A stretch of DNA of 35,319 nucleotides from Paracoccaceae bacterium (lineage in GTDB: Bacteria; Pseudomonadota; Alphaproteobacteria; Rhodobacterales; Rhodobacteraceae), in the NCBI GenBank assembly GCA_027484915.1, contig JAIXSA010000079.1, positions 1 to 35,319 of the forward strand, read 5' to 3'. Positions 17,172-25,115 of this stretch are shown piece by piece; the first letter of the stretch is position 1, and each line of letters opens with the position of its first letter. The notes below the pieces were generated by a model, which was not told where the DNA came from, ran no database searches, and was given only the letters and a program-made list of their open reading frames with translations. The position numbers and the translations under genes are program-made.

Positions 17172-18737
17172 TCAGGCCGAGAGGAGCCCGACGTTGCCGG
17201 TGTCGCGGACGGAACTGAAGCTGACCGAGGCCTGGACACGGAACGTGATCAACGTGGCGCCTCCGGTCAGCGGGCGGAAGCGGCACACCACCAGGCGCCC
17301 GTCCAGGAGGCGCACTTCGCCCTCCCACGGGGTGCGGTCGCCCGAGCTGGTCACAAAGTCGATGGCGTCGTCCCACAGCAGCGTCGGTGCCGCATGGTCG
17401 CGCCACCAGGTGCAGAGGGTGGAGACGCTGGCCTCGGACAACAGGACCTGCGGGTCATGCTGCCAAAGCTGGGCATAGGCGTGGTTCGACATCACCAGTT
17501 GCCCGCCCTGCGAGAAGACCGCCACCGCGTCCTCGACTGCGTCGATCACCGACTGGCCCAGTTCGACGTCCGCCCGGTAGCGGCGGGTGCGCGACATCTC
17601 GTTCGAGATGTCTTCGAACATGAAGGCGAGCGCGCCGTTCGGATGCGGGCGGCCGATCACCCTGTAGGTCTGGCCGCCCGGCAGGCTCCAGGTTTCCTCG
17701 AAAAGGCCCATCGTCGCCTCTTCCTCCAGCCGGGCAAGCTGCTTGCGCCAGCTGCGGTAGTCGCGCGGTTCGGGAATCATCGCCTTGGCGCGCATCGCGT
17801 CGAGGAACGCGTTCAACGTCGGCCGCGAGGTCAGAAGCTCGGGCGAAAGCGTGGTAAGGTCGGTAAGCGCCGGATTGAACATCTGCAGGCAGCGCGAGCG
17901 GTCGAAGATCGCCAGCCCGATCGGCAGGTCGGCGAAGGTCTTGGTCAGGGTCTGCATGAATTCGCGCAGCGCGGTTTCCGCCTGCACCGCCTTGTCCGCG
18001 GCCAGCGCATAGCACAGCGTCTCCTCGCCCGAGGCCATGCTGACCAGATCGAACCATTCCGGCCCGCTCGGCATTTGCAGCTTAAGCCGGGGCAGGCGGC
18101 CCTTGCCGTGCTCGGCTGCAAAAAGCTTGGGCAGGGGCCAGGAGAGATCTTCTCCCTCCGGCAGAAGCTCGACCGCGCGGATGAGATAGGCGTGATTCGC
18201 CCAGATCACCGAACCATCCGTCGCCTCCTTCCACATCAGGACCGGTGCGCGTGACAGGACTGCGCGCTGTGACATCACTTCCTGCTGCAAGGCTGCTGCC
18301 GTGGCCGCGTCGCTGTGGTTGGACTGGCCGTCTTGCCCACTTTCCACCGTCAGGCGCGTCAGGCCCGAGACGATCTCGGCCGTCAGGACAAGGGCAGGGG
18401 AAACGCTGGGACAAGAGGACAGCCGCAGCTGGCCGATCTTGGGCAATGATTCCAAATGATTGGAAAGGTTTGGGAAATCCGGTCCGAAGCGGGCGATCAG
18501 CCGTGCCCAGGCGCGGTTGTCTTCCCCTTCGGGCAACAGCGCGCGACCGGCGGGGGAGGCGTCGACCAGACGGTCGCCATCGAAAAGATAGGCCACCCGC
18601 TGGGGCGCATGGTCAAAGATGCTGGGCGCAGTCACCGGGCGGCGCGACTGCCAGGCCGCCATCAGGACAAGGCCCGCCATCGCCAGCAGAAAGATGCTCA
18701 GCATCAGCCCCAACGCCATCGACCATTCGACCGCCAT
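17172..18737 (-). CDS. Membrane-anchored multi-PAS protein without an output domain
   Basis: A 521-residue protein with one N-terminal transmembrane segment (about residues 4-28) and then several PAS-like modules. One is around 40-120 (HAPQRVAYLFDGDRLVDASPAGRALL), one around 165-235 (APVLMWKEATDGSVIWANHAY), one around 255-350 (DLPIGLAIFDRSRCLQMFNPAL), and a last one around 395-500 (VIDAVEDAVAVFSQGGQLVMSNHAYAQLW). I find no H-box, no HATPase motifs, no GGDEF/EAL and no DNA-binding motif; the chain ends shortly after the fourth PAS. ATG 18737 is favoured over the GTG six bases earlier because a GGGGGT stretch lies six bases before it. It lies 70 bp downstream of regB on the same strand, so a link to RegB signalling is tempting but unproven. 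Confidence 0.8.
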   Translation of the reverse strand: MAVEWSMALGLMLSIFLLAMAGLVLMAAWQSRRPVTAPSIFDHAPQRVAYLFDGDRLVDASPAGRALLPEGEDNRAWARLIARFGPDFPNLSNHLESLPKIGQLRLSSCPSVSPALVLTAEIVSGLTRLTVESGQDGQSNHSDAATAAALQQEVMSQRAVLSRAPVLMWKEATDGSVIWANHAYLIRAVELLPEGEDLSWPLPKLFAAEHGKGRLPRLKLQMPSGPEWFDLVSMASGEETLCYALAADKAVQAETALREFMQTLTKTFADLPIGLAIFDRSRCLQMFNPALTDLTTLSPELLTSRPTLNAFLDAMRAKAMIPEPRDYRSWRKQLARLEEEATMGLFEETWSLPGGQTYRVIGRPHPNGALAFMFEDISNEMSRTRRYRADVELGQSVIDAVEDAVAVFSQGGQLVMSNHAYAQLWQHDPQVLLSEASVSTLCTWWRDHAAPTLLWDDAIDFVTSSGDRTPWEGEVRLLDGRLVVCRFRPLTGGATLITFRVQASVSFSSVRDTGNVGLLSA

Positions 18738-18807
18738 CTTCACCCCCGGAGTTTCACCCGTCGGGCAAGGCTAGGCTGGAAGGGGTTAATTGCCCGTTAA
18801 CTGCGCT

Positions 18808-20199
18808 TCACCCGTCGATGCGGGTGTTCTCGCCCAGCCCGCCCTGTACCTGTTGAGCCGCGAGGTCGGCCATGTCCCACACCGCCTCGACCACCGCGCC
18901 CGAGCGTTCGGGCCGGTCCTGCGGGGCCAGGAAGGGGTCGGTCGCATTGGCGAAGGACAGTTCCGCGCCAGACCGTTCCAGCAGCGTCTTGGCGATGAAG
19001 AGGCCCAGCCCCATGCTTTCATAGCCGGGGCGCTTCTCCACCTCGGGGTCCGCGCGGCGGGCGCGGACGAAGGGGTCGCCGATGCGGCCGATCAGACCGG
19101 GCGGGAAGCCGTCGCCGTCGTCGGTGATCCGCACGATGATGCGGCGGGCCGTCCATTCGCCTTCAACCCAGACGCTGGATCGGGCGAAGTCCACGGCATT
19201 CTGCACCAGGTTCCGCAACCCGTGAATCACCTCGGGACGCCGCAGGATCGACGGTTGCTCCTCCTCGCCGTCCTGGAACGGAGCGAAGGCGAAGTCGACG
19301 CGCTTGCCCCGCGCAAGGTGCGGCTCGGCCGCCTCGCGCACCACCGCCGACAGGGGGGCCTGGCGCATGTGCAGGTCATCCTTCCCCGCCCGCCCCATGT
19401 CGCGCAGGATGTCGCGGCAACGGTCGGCCTGATCGCGGATCAGCCGGGCGTCCTCCTGCAGCTCGGGATGGGCGTTCAACTCCTCGATCAGTTCGGCGCT
19501 GACCAGCTTGATCGTCGCCAGGGGCGTCCCAAGCTCGTGCGCTGCGGCGGCGACGACCCCTGCCAGGTCGGTCAGCTTCTGCTCTCGCGCCAGCGCCATC
19601 TGTGTGGCCAGCAGCGCCTCGGACATGTGGCGCATCTCGGTCGCGACGCGGCGGGAATAGAGGCCGAGGAAAAGGATGCCGATGACGATGGACAGCCAGA
19701 AGCCGAAGGCGAAGATGCCGGGGATCACCAGCGCCGTGCCATCGGCAAAGCGCAGCGGCACGAACCAGACCGTCGCGGCCGAGACGACCAGGATTGCCAA
19801 GGCACCCAGCGCCACGGTCGACCGCAGCCGCAACACCGATGCCGAGATCGTGACAGGCGCCAGCACCAGGATCGCGAAAGGATTGGTCAGCCCGCCGGTG
19901 AGGAACAGAAGGAAAGCCAGCTGACCCAGATCGAACAGAAGGGTCAAGAAAGCCTCGGCCTCGCTGAGCCGCCGGTTCTCGGGGAACAGCATGATCAGGA
20001 CGAGGTTGGCCAACACCGAAAGACCCACCGCCAGCGCGCAAAGGCCCAGCGGCAATTGCAGGCCGTAGACCTGGCTTGCCACCAGGATCGCCGCGACCTG
20101 GCCGGCAATCGCCATCCAGCGCAACAGGATCAGCGTGCGCTGGCGGACCATGTTGGCGCCGACGTCGGTGCCTTGAAAGCCGGGGAATGCGGTGGCCAT
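18808..20199 (-). CDS. regB: Redox-sensing membrane histidine kinase RegB (PrrB)
   Basis: RegB phosphorylates RegA when the respiratory/quinone pool is reduced, and so turns on photosynthesis, carbon and nitrogen fixation genes in Rhodobacter. The 463-residue protein has about six N-terminal membrane segments. The ubiquinone-sensing motif GGLTNPF is at 102-108 and the H-box AAAAHELGTPLATIKL has His221. A Cys261 lies in QADRCRDILRDMG, at the same offset from the His as the redox-active Cys265 to His225 in R. capsulatus RegB. HATPase motifs include LVQNAVDFA, DDGDGFP and GLGLFIAKTLLERSG. The start MATAFPGF at 20199 follows the family; it is divergent from senC with 92 bp between the starts. Confidence 0.95.
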   Translation of the reverse strand: MATAFPGFQGTDVGANMVRQRTLILLRWMAIAGQVAAILVASQVYGLQLPLGLCALAVGLSVLANLVLIMLFPENRRLSEAEAFLTLLFDLGQLAFLLFLTGGLTNPFAILVLAPVTISASVLRLRSTVALGALAILVVSAATVWFVPLRFADGTALVIPGIFAFGFWLSIVIGILFLGLYSRRVATEMRHMSEALLATQMALAREQKLTDLAGVVAAAAHELGTPLATIKLVSAELIEELNAHPELQEDARLIRDQADRCRDILRDMGRAGKDDLHMRQAPLSAVVREAAEPHLARGKRVDFAFAPFQDGEEEQPSILRRPEVIHGLRNLVQNAVDFARSSVWVEGEWTARRIIVRITDDGDGFPPGLIGRIGDPFVRARRADPEVEKRPGYESMGLGLFIAKTLLERSGAELSFANATDPFLAPQDRPERSGAVVEAVWDMADLAAQQVQGGLGENTRIDG

Positions 20200-20291
20200 G
20201 CTGTGACCGGTTGTCCTTTCCGGGGGTTTGCCATTGTTAAGGGTGCCCAGTTCGTAGATCAATGCGACCCGTCAGCCGAAGGAGCCCAGCC

Positions 20292-20918
20292 ATGACCAGA
20301 CTTTACGCCGGAGCCGCCGCCGTGGCGGTCGCGGCCTTTCTTGGTTTCATGACATGGAAGGTCGTCTATGACCGGCCCGACGATGCCTTTGCCGAGTGCC
20401 GACAGGGCCAGATCGCGGGTGGCGATATCGGCGGCCCCTTCACGCTGGTCAATACCGCAGGCCAGACCGTGACCGAAGCCGAGGTCCTTGCGAAGCCCAG
20501 CCTCGTCTATTTTGGCTACACCTTTTGCCCCGATGTCTGCCCGCTGGACATGCTGCGTAATGTCGAAGCCGTCGATCTGCTGGACGAACAGGGCATCGAC
20601 GTAACCCCCGTCTTCATCACCATCGATCCCGAACGTGACACGCCCGAGGCTCTGGCGGACTACGCGTCGAACCTGCACCCCAAGCTGATTGCGCTGAGCG
20701 GATCGGCGGATCAGGTCAAGGCGGCCGCGCAAGCCTACAAGACCGTCTACAAGAAACGCGAGACGGGCGACGAATACTATCTGATGGACCACATGACATT
20801 CACCTATCTGATGCTTCCCGGCGAAGGCTTTGTGGATTTCTTCCGTCGCGAGATTACCTCTGAGCAGTTGGCGCAAAGCGTTGCTTGTTTCATGAAGGCA
20901 GGCAAAGCTGCGTCTTGA
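20292..20918 (+). CDS. senC: SenC/PrrC, Sco1-family copper/redox protein
   Basis: Membrane-tethered thioredoxin-fold protein of the Sco1 family, needed for copper delivery to cytochrome c oxidase and, in Rhodobacter, tied to RegB/RegA signalling. The 208-residue product has an N-terminal anchor (about residues 5-22). The copper site is CPDVCP with Cys79 and Cys83, and the distal His lies in YYLMDHMTF. Start ATG at 20292 has AAGGAG with 7-base spacing. It is followed by regA after only 17 bp, and diverges from regB, exactly as in the reg cluster of R. capsulatus and R. sphaeroides. Confidence 0.95.
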   Translation: MTRLYAGAAAVAVAAFLGFMTWKVVYDRPDDAFAECRQGQIAGGDIGGPFTLVNTAGQTVTEAEVLAKPSLVYFGYTFCPDVCPLDMLRNVEAVDLLDEQGIDVTPVFITIDPERDTPEALADYASNLHPKLIALSGSADQVKAAAQAYKTVYKKRETGDEYYLMDHMTFTYLMLPGEGFVDFFRREITSEQLAQSVACFMKAGKAAS

Positions 20919-20935
20919 TAGAAGCAGGAACCCGC

Positions 20936-21487
20936 ATGACCGACGAACCCATCGACCTAGGACCCGACCCGACGCTGCTGCTCGTCGATGATGACGAACC
21001 CTTCGTCAAGCGGCTGGCCAAGGCGATGGAAAAGCGGGGATTCCTGACCGAGACGGCGCAAAGCGTGGCCGAAGGTCGCGCAAAGGCTGTCGCCCGGCCT
21101 CCGGCCTATGCGGTGGTGGACCTGCGCCTTGAGGATGGCAATGGACTTGAGGTGATCGAGACGCTGCGGGAAAAGCGCCCCTCGTGCCGGATCGTGGTTT
21201 TGACGGGATATGGCGCAATCGCGACAGCAGTGGCAGCGGTGAAGATCGGGGCGATCGATTACCTGTCCAAGCCCGCGGACGCCAATGACGTGACCAATGC
21301 ATTGCTGGCGCGCGGGGGCAATCTTCCGGTACCGTCTGAAAACCCGATGTCCGCCGACCGCGTGCGATGGGAGCATATCCAGCGGGTCTATGAAATGTGC
21401 GACCGCAATGTCTCGGAGACGGCGCGGCGGCTTTCGATGCATCGGCGGACGCTCCAGCGGATTCTCGCGAAGAGAAGTCCGAAGTAA
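20936..21487 (+). CDS. regA: Response regulator RegA (PrrA)
   Basis: DNA-binding regulator phosphorylated by RegB. The 183-residue product has the receiver domain with acidic pocket LLLVDDDEP (Asp18-20), phospho-acceptor Asp62 in VVDLRLEDGNG, Thr in VVLTGYGA and Lys in YLSKPAD. A proline-bearing linker follows, then a Fis-type helix-turn-helix at the C-terminus (NVSETARRLSMHRRTLQRIL). Length matches the ~184-residue family, which is very strongly conserved. The start MTDEPIDLG at 20936 has AGGAA five bases upstream; an earlier in-frame Met lies inside senC and is rejected. Probably cotranscribed with senC. Confidence 0.97.
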   Translation: MTDEPIDLGPDPTLLLVDDDEPFVKRLAKAMEKRGFLTETAQSVAEGRAKAVARPPAYAVVDLRLEDGNGLEVIETLREKRPSCRIVVLTGYGAIATAVAAVKIGAIDYLSKPADANDVTNALLARGGNLPVPSENPMSADRVRWEHIQRVYEMCDRNVSETARRLSMHRRTLQRILAKRSPK

Positions 21488-21556
21488 CATCAATTGTTGC
21501 ACGACTGAAATTTCACGTCTAATGATAGCCCGTGTTTATCCGAGGGGGATCATACA

Positions 21557-21871
21557 TTGGACTTGGACTTGAATAAAATGTCTCTGAAAGAGCTGAAGGA
21601 TCTGCACTCGCAGGTGGCAAAGGCGATTTCGGGGTATGAAGACCGCCGCAAGCGCGAGGCGTTGGCCGAACTGGAAGAGAAGGCGAAGACGATGGGCTTT
21701 TCGCTGGCCGAGTTGACGGGGGTCACGGCCGGACGGAAACGCTCCCCTTCGGTTGCGAAATACGCAAATCCGGCAGACCAGACGGATACGTGGTCGGGCC
21801 GCGGGCGCAAGCCCCGCTGGTTCTCGGAAGCATTGGCCAAGGGCAAGAAGCCCGAAGATCTGGCGATCTGA
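21557..21871 (+). CDS. hvrA: HvrA, H-NS-family nucleoid regulator
   Basis: HvrA of R. capsulatus is an H-NS-like protein that adjusts puf and puh photosynthesis promoters at low light, and it also acts on nitrogen fixation genes. The 104-residue product has an N-terminal coiled-coil oligomerisation region (about 5-48). The C-terminal H-NS DNA-binding core, with TWSGRGRKPRWF at 78-89, comes after KYANPADQTD. The start is an unusual TTG at 21557: AGGGGG lies 8 bases upstream, whereas the ATG at 21578 has no ribosome site. The 69-bp gap to regA holds only a weak promoter-like pair (TTGCAC at 21497, then a poor -10), so it may be expressed from the senC-regA promoter. It is convergent with hvrB, with 3 bp between stops. 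Confidence 0.92.
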   Translation: MDLDLNKMSLKELKDLHSQVAKAISGYEDRRKREALAELEEKAKTMGFSLAELTGVTAGRKRSPSVAKYANPADQTDTWSGRGRKPRWFSEALAKGKKPEDLAI

Positions 21872-21874
21872 TCG

Positions 21875-22747
21875 TCATCCCTGCGCTTTCAGCCATTTCA
21901 GAAACGCCCGGGCCGCAGCACGCTTTGGCCCGGGTAACGTCACGATGAAATAGGCTGGCAGCTTTTCCCGGCTTTCGTGCACGATACGCAATCGTCCTTC
22001 GGCCACGTCGGACTCGATCAGCGCCACGCTTTCCACCACCAATCCCAATCCTTGCCGGGCTGCCGCCAGCGCCAATTCCTCATTGGTGATATCCGTGCTG
22101 CTTAGAGTTGTCGGTTCCAGTCCAAGCTGGCGCAGGTAGGCATTCTGTTCTGCCCAATTCGGCGAAAGAATCCAGTCCATCCCCTGCATCTCTGCCACGG
22201 TCGGATCGCGGCCCCCGATCAGCGACGGCGCCCCGGCGATGACCAGTCGGGCAGAGGTCAGGTACTCAGCCTCGACCCCCGGCCAATCGCCGTTGCCGTA
22301 ACGGATGCCCAGGTCCATCCGCTCGCGGTGCAGGTCGACCACCTTGCTGTCCGGGTGCAGTGACAGGCCGATGTCGGGCTGCTGCTGCCAGAAGTCCTTG
22401 AGCCGGGGCATCAGCCATTGCGCAGCAAAGCTTGCGGTCAGGGTGACGCGGACCGGGCGGTCGGCCTCACCCGCCCGCAGCGCCTCCAGACCGCGCTGGA
22501 TGGTGCCGAAGCCTTCGTCCAGCGCCTCGGCCAGTTGCTCGCCATCCGCCGTCAGGCTGACCCCGCGCCCCTCGCGCTGGACCAGGGGGCGGCCCAGCTG
22601 TTCCTCCAGCGCGCGGACCTGCTGGGCGACGGCGGCATGCGTGACGTTCAGCATCCGTGCCGCCTGACTGAAGTTCCGCAGTTCGGACGTGGCCGCGAAG
22701 GCTCGCAGCGCCGTCAGCGAAGGAAGGCTGCGCCAGTCGATTGCCAT
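21875..22747 (-). CDS. hvrB: LysR-family regulator HvrB
   Basis: A 290-residue LysR-type transcription factor. The N-terminal winged helix (LTALRAFAATSELRNFSQAA, then LNVTHAAVAQQVRALEEQLG) is followed by a periplasmic-binding-protein-like effector domain of the GcvA subgroup (DLGIRYGNGDWPGVEAEYL). In R. capsulatus, HvrB sits between hvrA and a small orf-ahcY pair, activates ahcY in response to light and controls its own gene. Position and orientation are the same here: convergent with hvrA and divergent from a small gene. A 15-bp dyad with T-N11-A geometry lies 12 bp upstream of its start. Call rests on family features plus context. Confidence 0.88.
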   Translation of the reverse strand: MAIDWRSLPSLTALRAFAATSELRNFSQAARMLNVTHAAVAQQVRALEEQLGRPLVQREGRGVSLTADGEQLAEALDEGFGTIQRGLEALRAGEADRPVRVTLTASFAAQWLMPRLKDFWQQQPDIGLSLHPDSKVVDLHRERMDLGIRYGNGDWPGVEAEYLTSARLVIAGAPSLIGGRDPTVAEMQGMDWILSPNWAEQNAYLRQLGLEPTTLSSTDITNEELALAAARQGLGLVVESVALIESDVAEGRLRIVHESREKLPAYFIVTLPGPKRAAARAFLKWLKAQG

Positions 22748-22759
22748 GTGATAGCCTGC

Positions 22760-22774
22760 CTTACAGTTTGTAAG
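22760..22774. promoter_or_regulatory. Predicted HvrB operator (LysR box)
   Basis: A perfect inverted repeat, CTTAC-AGTTT-GTAAG, containing the LysR consensus geometry T-N11-A (TTACAGTTTGTAA). It lies 12 bp before the hvrB start and 70 bp before the start of the divergent small gene, where a LysR protein would be expected to bind for autoregulation and divergent activation. Confidence 0.65.
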
Positions 22775-22844
22775 TCTTCCTGAGTCGTATCACAGTACTT
22801 TGCATGGCAAAAGCAATCATCGAAAGCCTGAAAGGAGAAAGGCC

Positions 22845-23003
22845 ATGTTGAATATCTTTGCCGACGCGCTGCTGATTGCGACCCGGTTCAAGACCGCGTC
22901 AGAAGAGTACCTGCCGCGCCACTACCCGCGTCGCTCGCCGACCGAATTCCAGGACGACGCGGGTCTGCGGACCGCCGATCACCTGCGCCATATGGGCCGC
23001 TGA
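22845..23003 (+). CDS. Small protein of 52 residues, position of R. capsulatus orf5
   Basis: A short gene too small for many gene finders. It begins MLNIFADALLIATRFKTASE with an excellent ribosome site (AGGAG, 7-base spacing). The N-terminal half is a likely amphipathic or weakly hydrophobic helix. The C-terminal half is basic and polar (EEYLPRHYPRRSPTEFQDDA, ending DHLRHMGR). I do not recognise the family. Its position, divergent from hvrB and ahead of ahcY, corresponds to the orf5 that HvrB controls in R. capsulatus; sequence identity with that product could not be checked. It is convergent with the HD hydrolase gene, with 10 bp between stops, and has no visible terminator. Confidence 0.75.
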   Translation: MLNIFADALLIATRFKTASEEYLPRHYPRRSPTEFQDDAGLRTADHLRHMGR

Positions 23004-23013
23004 TGCCGTCCTG

Positions 23014-23604
23014 TCAGCAGTCCGCAAGCAGTCTCGCGACCGTCGAGACATAGTCCGCCCGCACCTCCGCGGGCGGACGAAGCCGTATTTCCAGCCGGTG
23101 GATCAATTCCGGCACGGGCCGCCCGAACAGCTTGTCGGCCTCCGCCTCCCGAAACCCCGCGATCCGCACCGCCTCCAGCCAGGCCGAAACCTTGTCCGCC
23201 GACTTGATCGCCTTCTTGATCGGCTGGGGCAGCACCGCAGGCAGGCCGAAGCGCAAATGCACCGCCGCCGTCAGCCTTTCATCCAACGCCCCATACCCCG
23301 GCCCAACCGCCGCCTTCACCGGGCTGATCATGTCGCCGATGACGTATTCCGGTGCGTCATGCAGCACCGCTGCCAGCCGCCACTTCGCCGCGATGCCGGG
23401 GTTGGCGCGCAGGAAGATCTCTTCGACCAGCAGCGAATGTTCCGCCACCGAATAGGGCCAGTCCCCCCGCGTCTGCCCATTCCACCGCGCGACGAAGGCC
23501 AGGCCATGCGCGATATCCTCGATCTCGATGTCCACTGGCGTTGGGTCCAGAAGGTCCAGCCGGCGGCCCGAAAGCATGCGTTGCCAGGCGCGGGGTTGTT
23601 TCAT
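23014..23604 (-). CDS. HD-domain hydrolase, YfbR-like (possible 5'-deoxynucleotidase)
   Basis: A 196-residue HD-superfamily phosphohydrolase. The metal ligands are visible: His56 in VAEHSLLV, His82-Asp83 in [13 protein letters not shown], Glu86, Asp91, and Asp137 in [12 protein letters not shown]. The layout matches E. coli YfbR, a 5'-deoxynucleotidase acting on dNMPs, but substrates of this subgroup vary. It lies on the minus strand between the small orf and ahcY, which are neighbours on one strand in the R. capsulatus cluster as I recall it. Its start (23604) is 76 bp from the ahcY start, so the two promoters share that short divergent region. Confidence 0.85.
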   Translation of the reverse strand: MKQPRAWQRMLSGRRLDLLDPTPVDIEIEDIAHGLAFVARWNGQTRGDWPYSVAEHSLLVEEIFLRANPGIAAKWRLAAVLHDAPEYVIGDMISPVKAAVGPGYGALDERLTAAVHLRFGLPAVLPQPIKKAIKSADKVSAWLEAVRIAGFREAEADKLFGRPVPELIHRLEIRLRPPAEVRADYVSTVARLLADC

Positions 23605-23606
23605 TC

Positions 23607-23653
23607 GGCGGGCCTTTGTTGTCTGTTCACGGTTTCAATGCTATCTGCCCGCC
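23607..23653 (+). promoter_or_regulatory. Inverted repeat in the ahcY leader
   Basis: GGCGGGC (23607-23613) is the reverse complement of GCCCGCC (23647-23653), with 33 bases between, in the 76-bp region between the HD gene and ahcY. It could form an mRNA leader stem whose 3' arm ends 12 bases before the AAGGAG ribosome site. It does not match the SAH riboswitch consensus I know. Low confidence. Confidence 0.25.
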
Positions 23654-23680
23654 CAACCAAGGATCAAGGAGAGCGCCAAG

Positions 23681-25081
23681 ATGGCTGCGGATTACATCGT
23701 CAAAGACATTGCACTGGCTGATTTCGGCCGCAAGGAACTGACCATCGCCGAAACCGAGATGCCCGGCCTGATGGCCTGCCGTGAGGAATTTGGTGCCTCG
23801 CAGCCGCTGAAGGGTGCGAAGATCGCGGGCTCCCTGCACATGCCGATCCAGACCGGCGTTCTGATCGAGACGCTGAAGGCCCTTGGCGCCGATGTCCGTT
23901 GGGCGTCCTGCAACATCTTCTCGACCCAGGACCACGCCGCCGCCGCCATTGCGGCCAGCGGAACACCGGTCTTCGCCATCAAGGGTGAGACGCTGGAGGA
24001 TTACTGGGACTACACCGACCGCATCTTCCAGTTTGGCGGGGAAGGCGGGACCTGCAACATGATCCTCGACGATGGCGGGGATGCCACGCTGTACATCCTG
24101 ATGGGCGCGCGGGTCGAGGCCGGCGAGACCGACCTTATCGCAGTGCCCACCAGCGACGAGGAAGTCTGCCTTTTCAACCAGATCAAGAAGCGCCTTGCCG
24201 CCAGCCCCGGCTGGTTCACCAAGCAGCGCGCCGCGATCAAGGGCGTGTCGGAGGAAACCACCACGGGCGTCCACCGCCTGTACGAACTGCACAAGAAGGG
24301 CCAGCTCCCCTTCCCGGCGATCAACGTCAATGACAGCGTCACCAAGTCCAAGTTCGACAACAAGTACGGCTGCAAGGAATCGCTGGTCGACGGCATCCGC
24401 CGCGCGACCGACACGATGATGGCCGGCAAGGTCGCCGTGGTCTGCGGCTATGGCGACGTGGGCAAGGGCTCGGCTGCGTCCCTGCGCGGTGCGGGGGCCC
24501 GGGTGAAAGTCACCGAAGTCGACCCGATCTGCGCGCTGCAGGCGGCGATGGACGGCTATGAGGTCACCCTTCTGGAAGACGAAGTCGCCACGGCGGACAT
24601 CTTCATCACCACCACCGGCAACAAGGACGTGATCCGCATCGAGCATATCCGCGCGATGAAGGACATGGCCATCGTCGGCAACATCGGCCACTTCGACAAC
24701 GAGATCCAGGTCGCGGCATTGCGGAACCACAAGTGGACCAACATCAAGGACCAGGTCGACATGATCGAGATGCCGTCGGGCAACCGGATCATCCTGCTGT
24801 CCGAAGGTCGCCTCTTGAACCTTGGCAACGCGACCGGCCACCCGTCCTTCGTGATGTCCGCGTCCTTCACCAACCAGGTCCTCGCGCAGATCGAGCTTTG
24901 GACCAAGGGCAAGGACTATGCGCCGGGTGTCTACATCCTGCCCAAGGCGCTGGACGAAAAGGTCGCCCGCCTGCACCTGAAGAAGATCGGCGTGAAGCTG
25001 ACCGAGCTTCGCAAGGACCAGGCCGACTATATCGGCGTCAAGGTCGATGGGCCGTTCAAGTCGGACCACTACCGCTACTGA
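23681..25081 (+). CDS. ahcY: Adenosylhomocysteinase (S-adenosyl-L-homocysteine hydrolase)
   Basis: Cleaves S-adenosylhomocysteine to adenosine and homocysteine, removing the inhibitory product of methyltransferases, among them bacteriochlorophyll synthesis enzymes. The 466-residue protein has the substrate-domain motifs ([37 protein letters not shown]), [20 protein letters not shown] with the Lys-Asp pair, and the NAD site [12 protein letters not shown]. The C-terminal end [13 protein letters not shown] is that of the family. The start [10 protein letters not shown] at 23681 follows AAGGAG with 9-base spacing; an in-frame extension upstream overlaps the HD gene and is rejected. In R. capsulatus its transcription depends on HvrB. 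Confidence 0.98.
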   Translation: MAADYIVKDIALADFGRKELTIAETEMPGLMACREEFGASQPLKGAKIAGSLHMPIQTGVLIETLKALGADVRWASCNIFSTQDHAAAAIAASGTPVFAIKGETLEDYWDYTDRIFQFGGEGGTCNMILDDGGDATLYILMGARVEAGETDLIAVPTSDEEVCLFNQIKKRLAASPGWFTKQRAAIKGVSEETTTGVHRLYELHKKGQLPFPAINVNDSVTKSKFDNKYGCKESLVDGIRRATDTMMAGKVAVVCGYGDVGKGSAASLRGAGARVKVTEVDPICALQAAMDGYEVTLLEDEVATADIFITTTGNKDVIRIEHIRAMKDMAIVGNIGHFDNEIQVAALRNHKWTNIKDQVDMIEMPSGNRIILLSEGRLLNLGNATGHPSFVMSASFTNQVLAQIELWTKGKDYAPGVYILPKALDEKVARLHLKKIGVKLTELRKDQADYIGVKVDGPFKSDHYRY

Positions 25082-25090
25082 TCCGGGATC

Positions 25091-25110
25091 GGCCCGGTTC
25101 ACGCCGGGCC
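25091..25110. terminator. Hairpin between ahcY and the convergent glycosyltransferase gene
   Basis: GGCCCGG (25091-25097) pairs perfectly with CCGGGCC (25104-25110) around a 6-base loop, 9 bp after the ahcY stop and 5 bp before the stop of the opposite gene. It has no U-tract on either strand, but its position between two 3' ends suggests termination. Confidence 0.5.
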
Positions 25111-25115
25111 ACACC

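Noticed and set aside
18753-18817. 11-bp direct repeat TTCACCCGTCG on both sides of the regB/PAS gap
   Set aside because: The second copy spans the regB stop codon and the first lies just upstream of the PAS gene; no symmetry or known site, so chance is the simplest reading.
20259-20876. Minus-strand frame opposite senC
   Set aside because: The plus strand has SenC with CPDVCP and a proper ribosome site; the opposite frame has no motif.
23605-23680. SAH or SAM-SAH riboswitch before ahcY
   Set aside because: The 76-bp leader is short and shows none of the consensus segments that I know; only a 7-bp distant stem.
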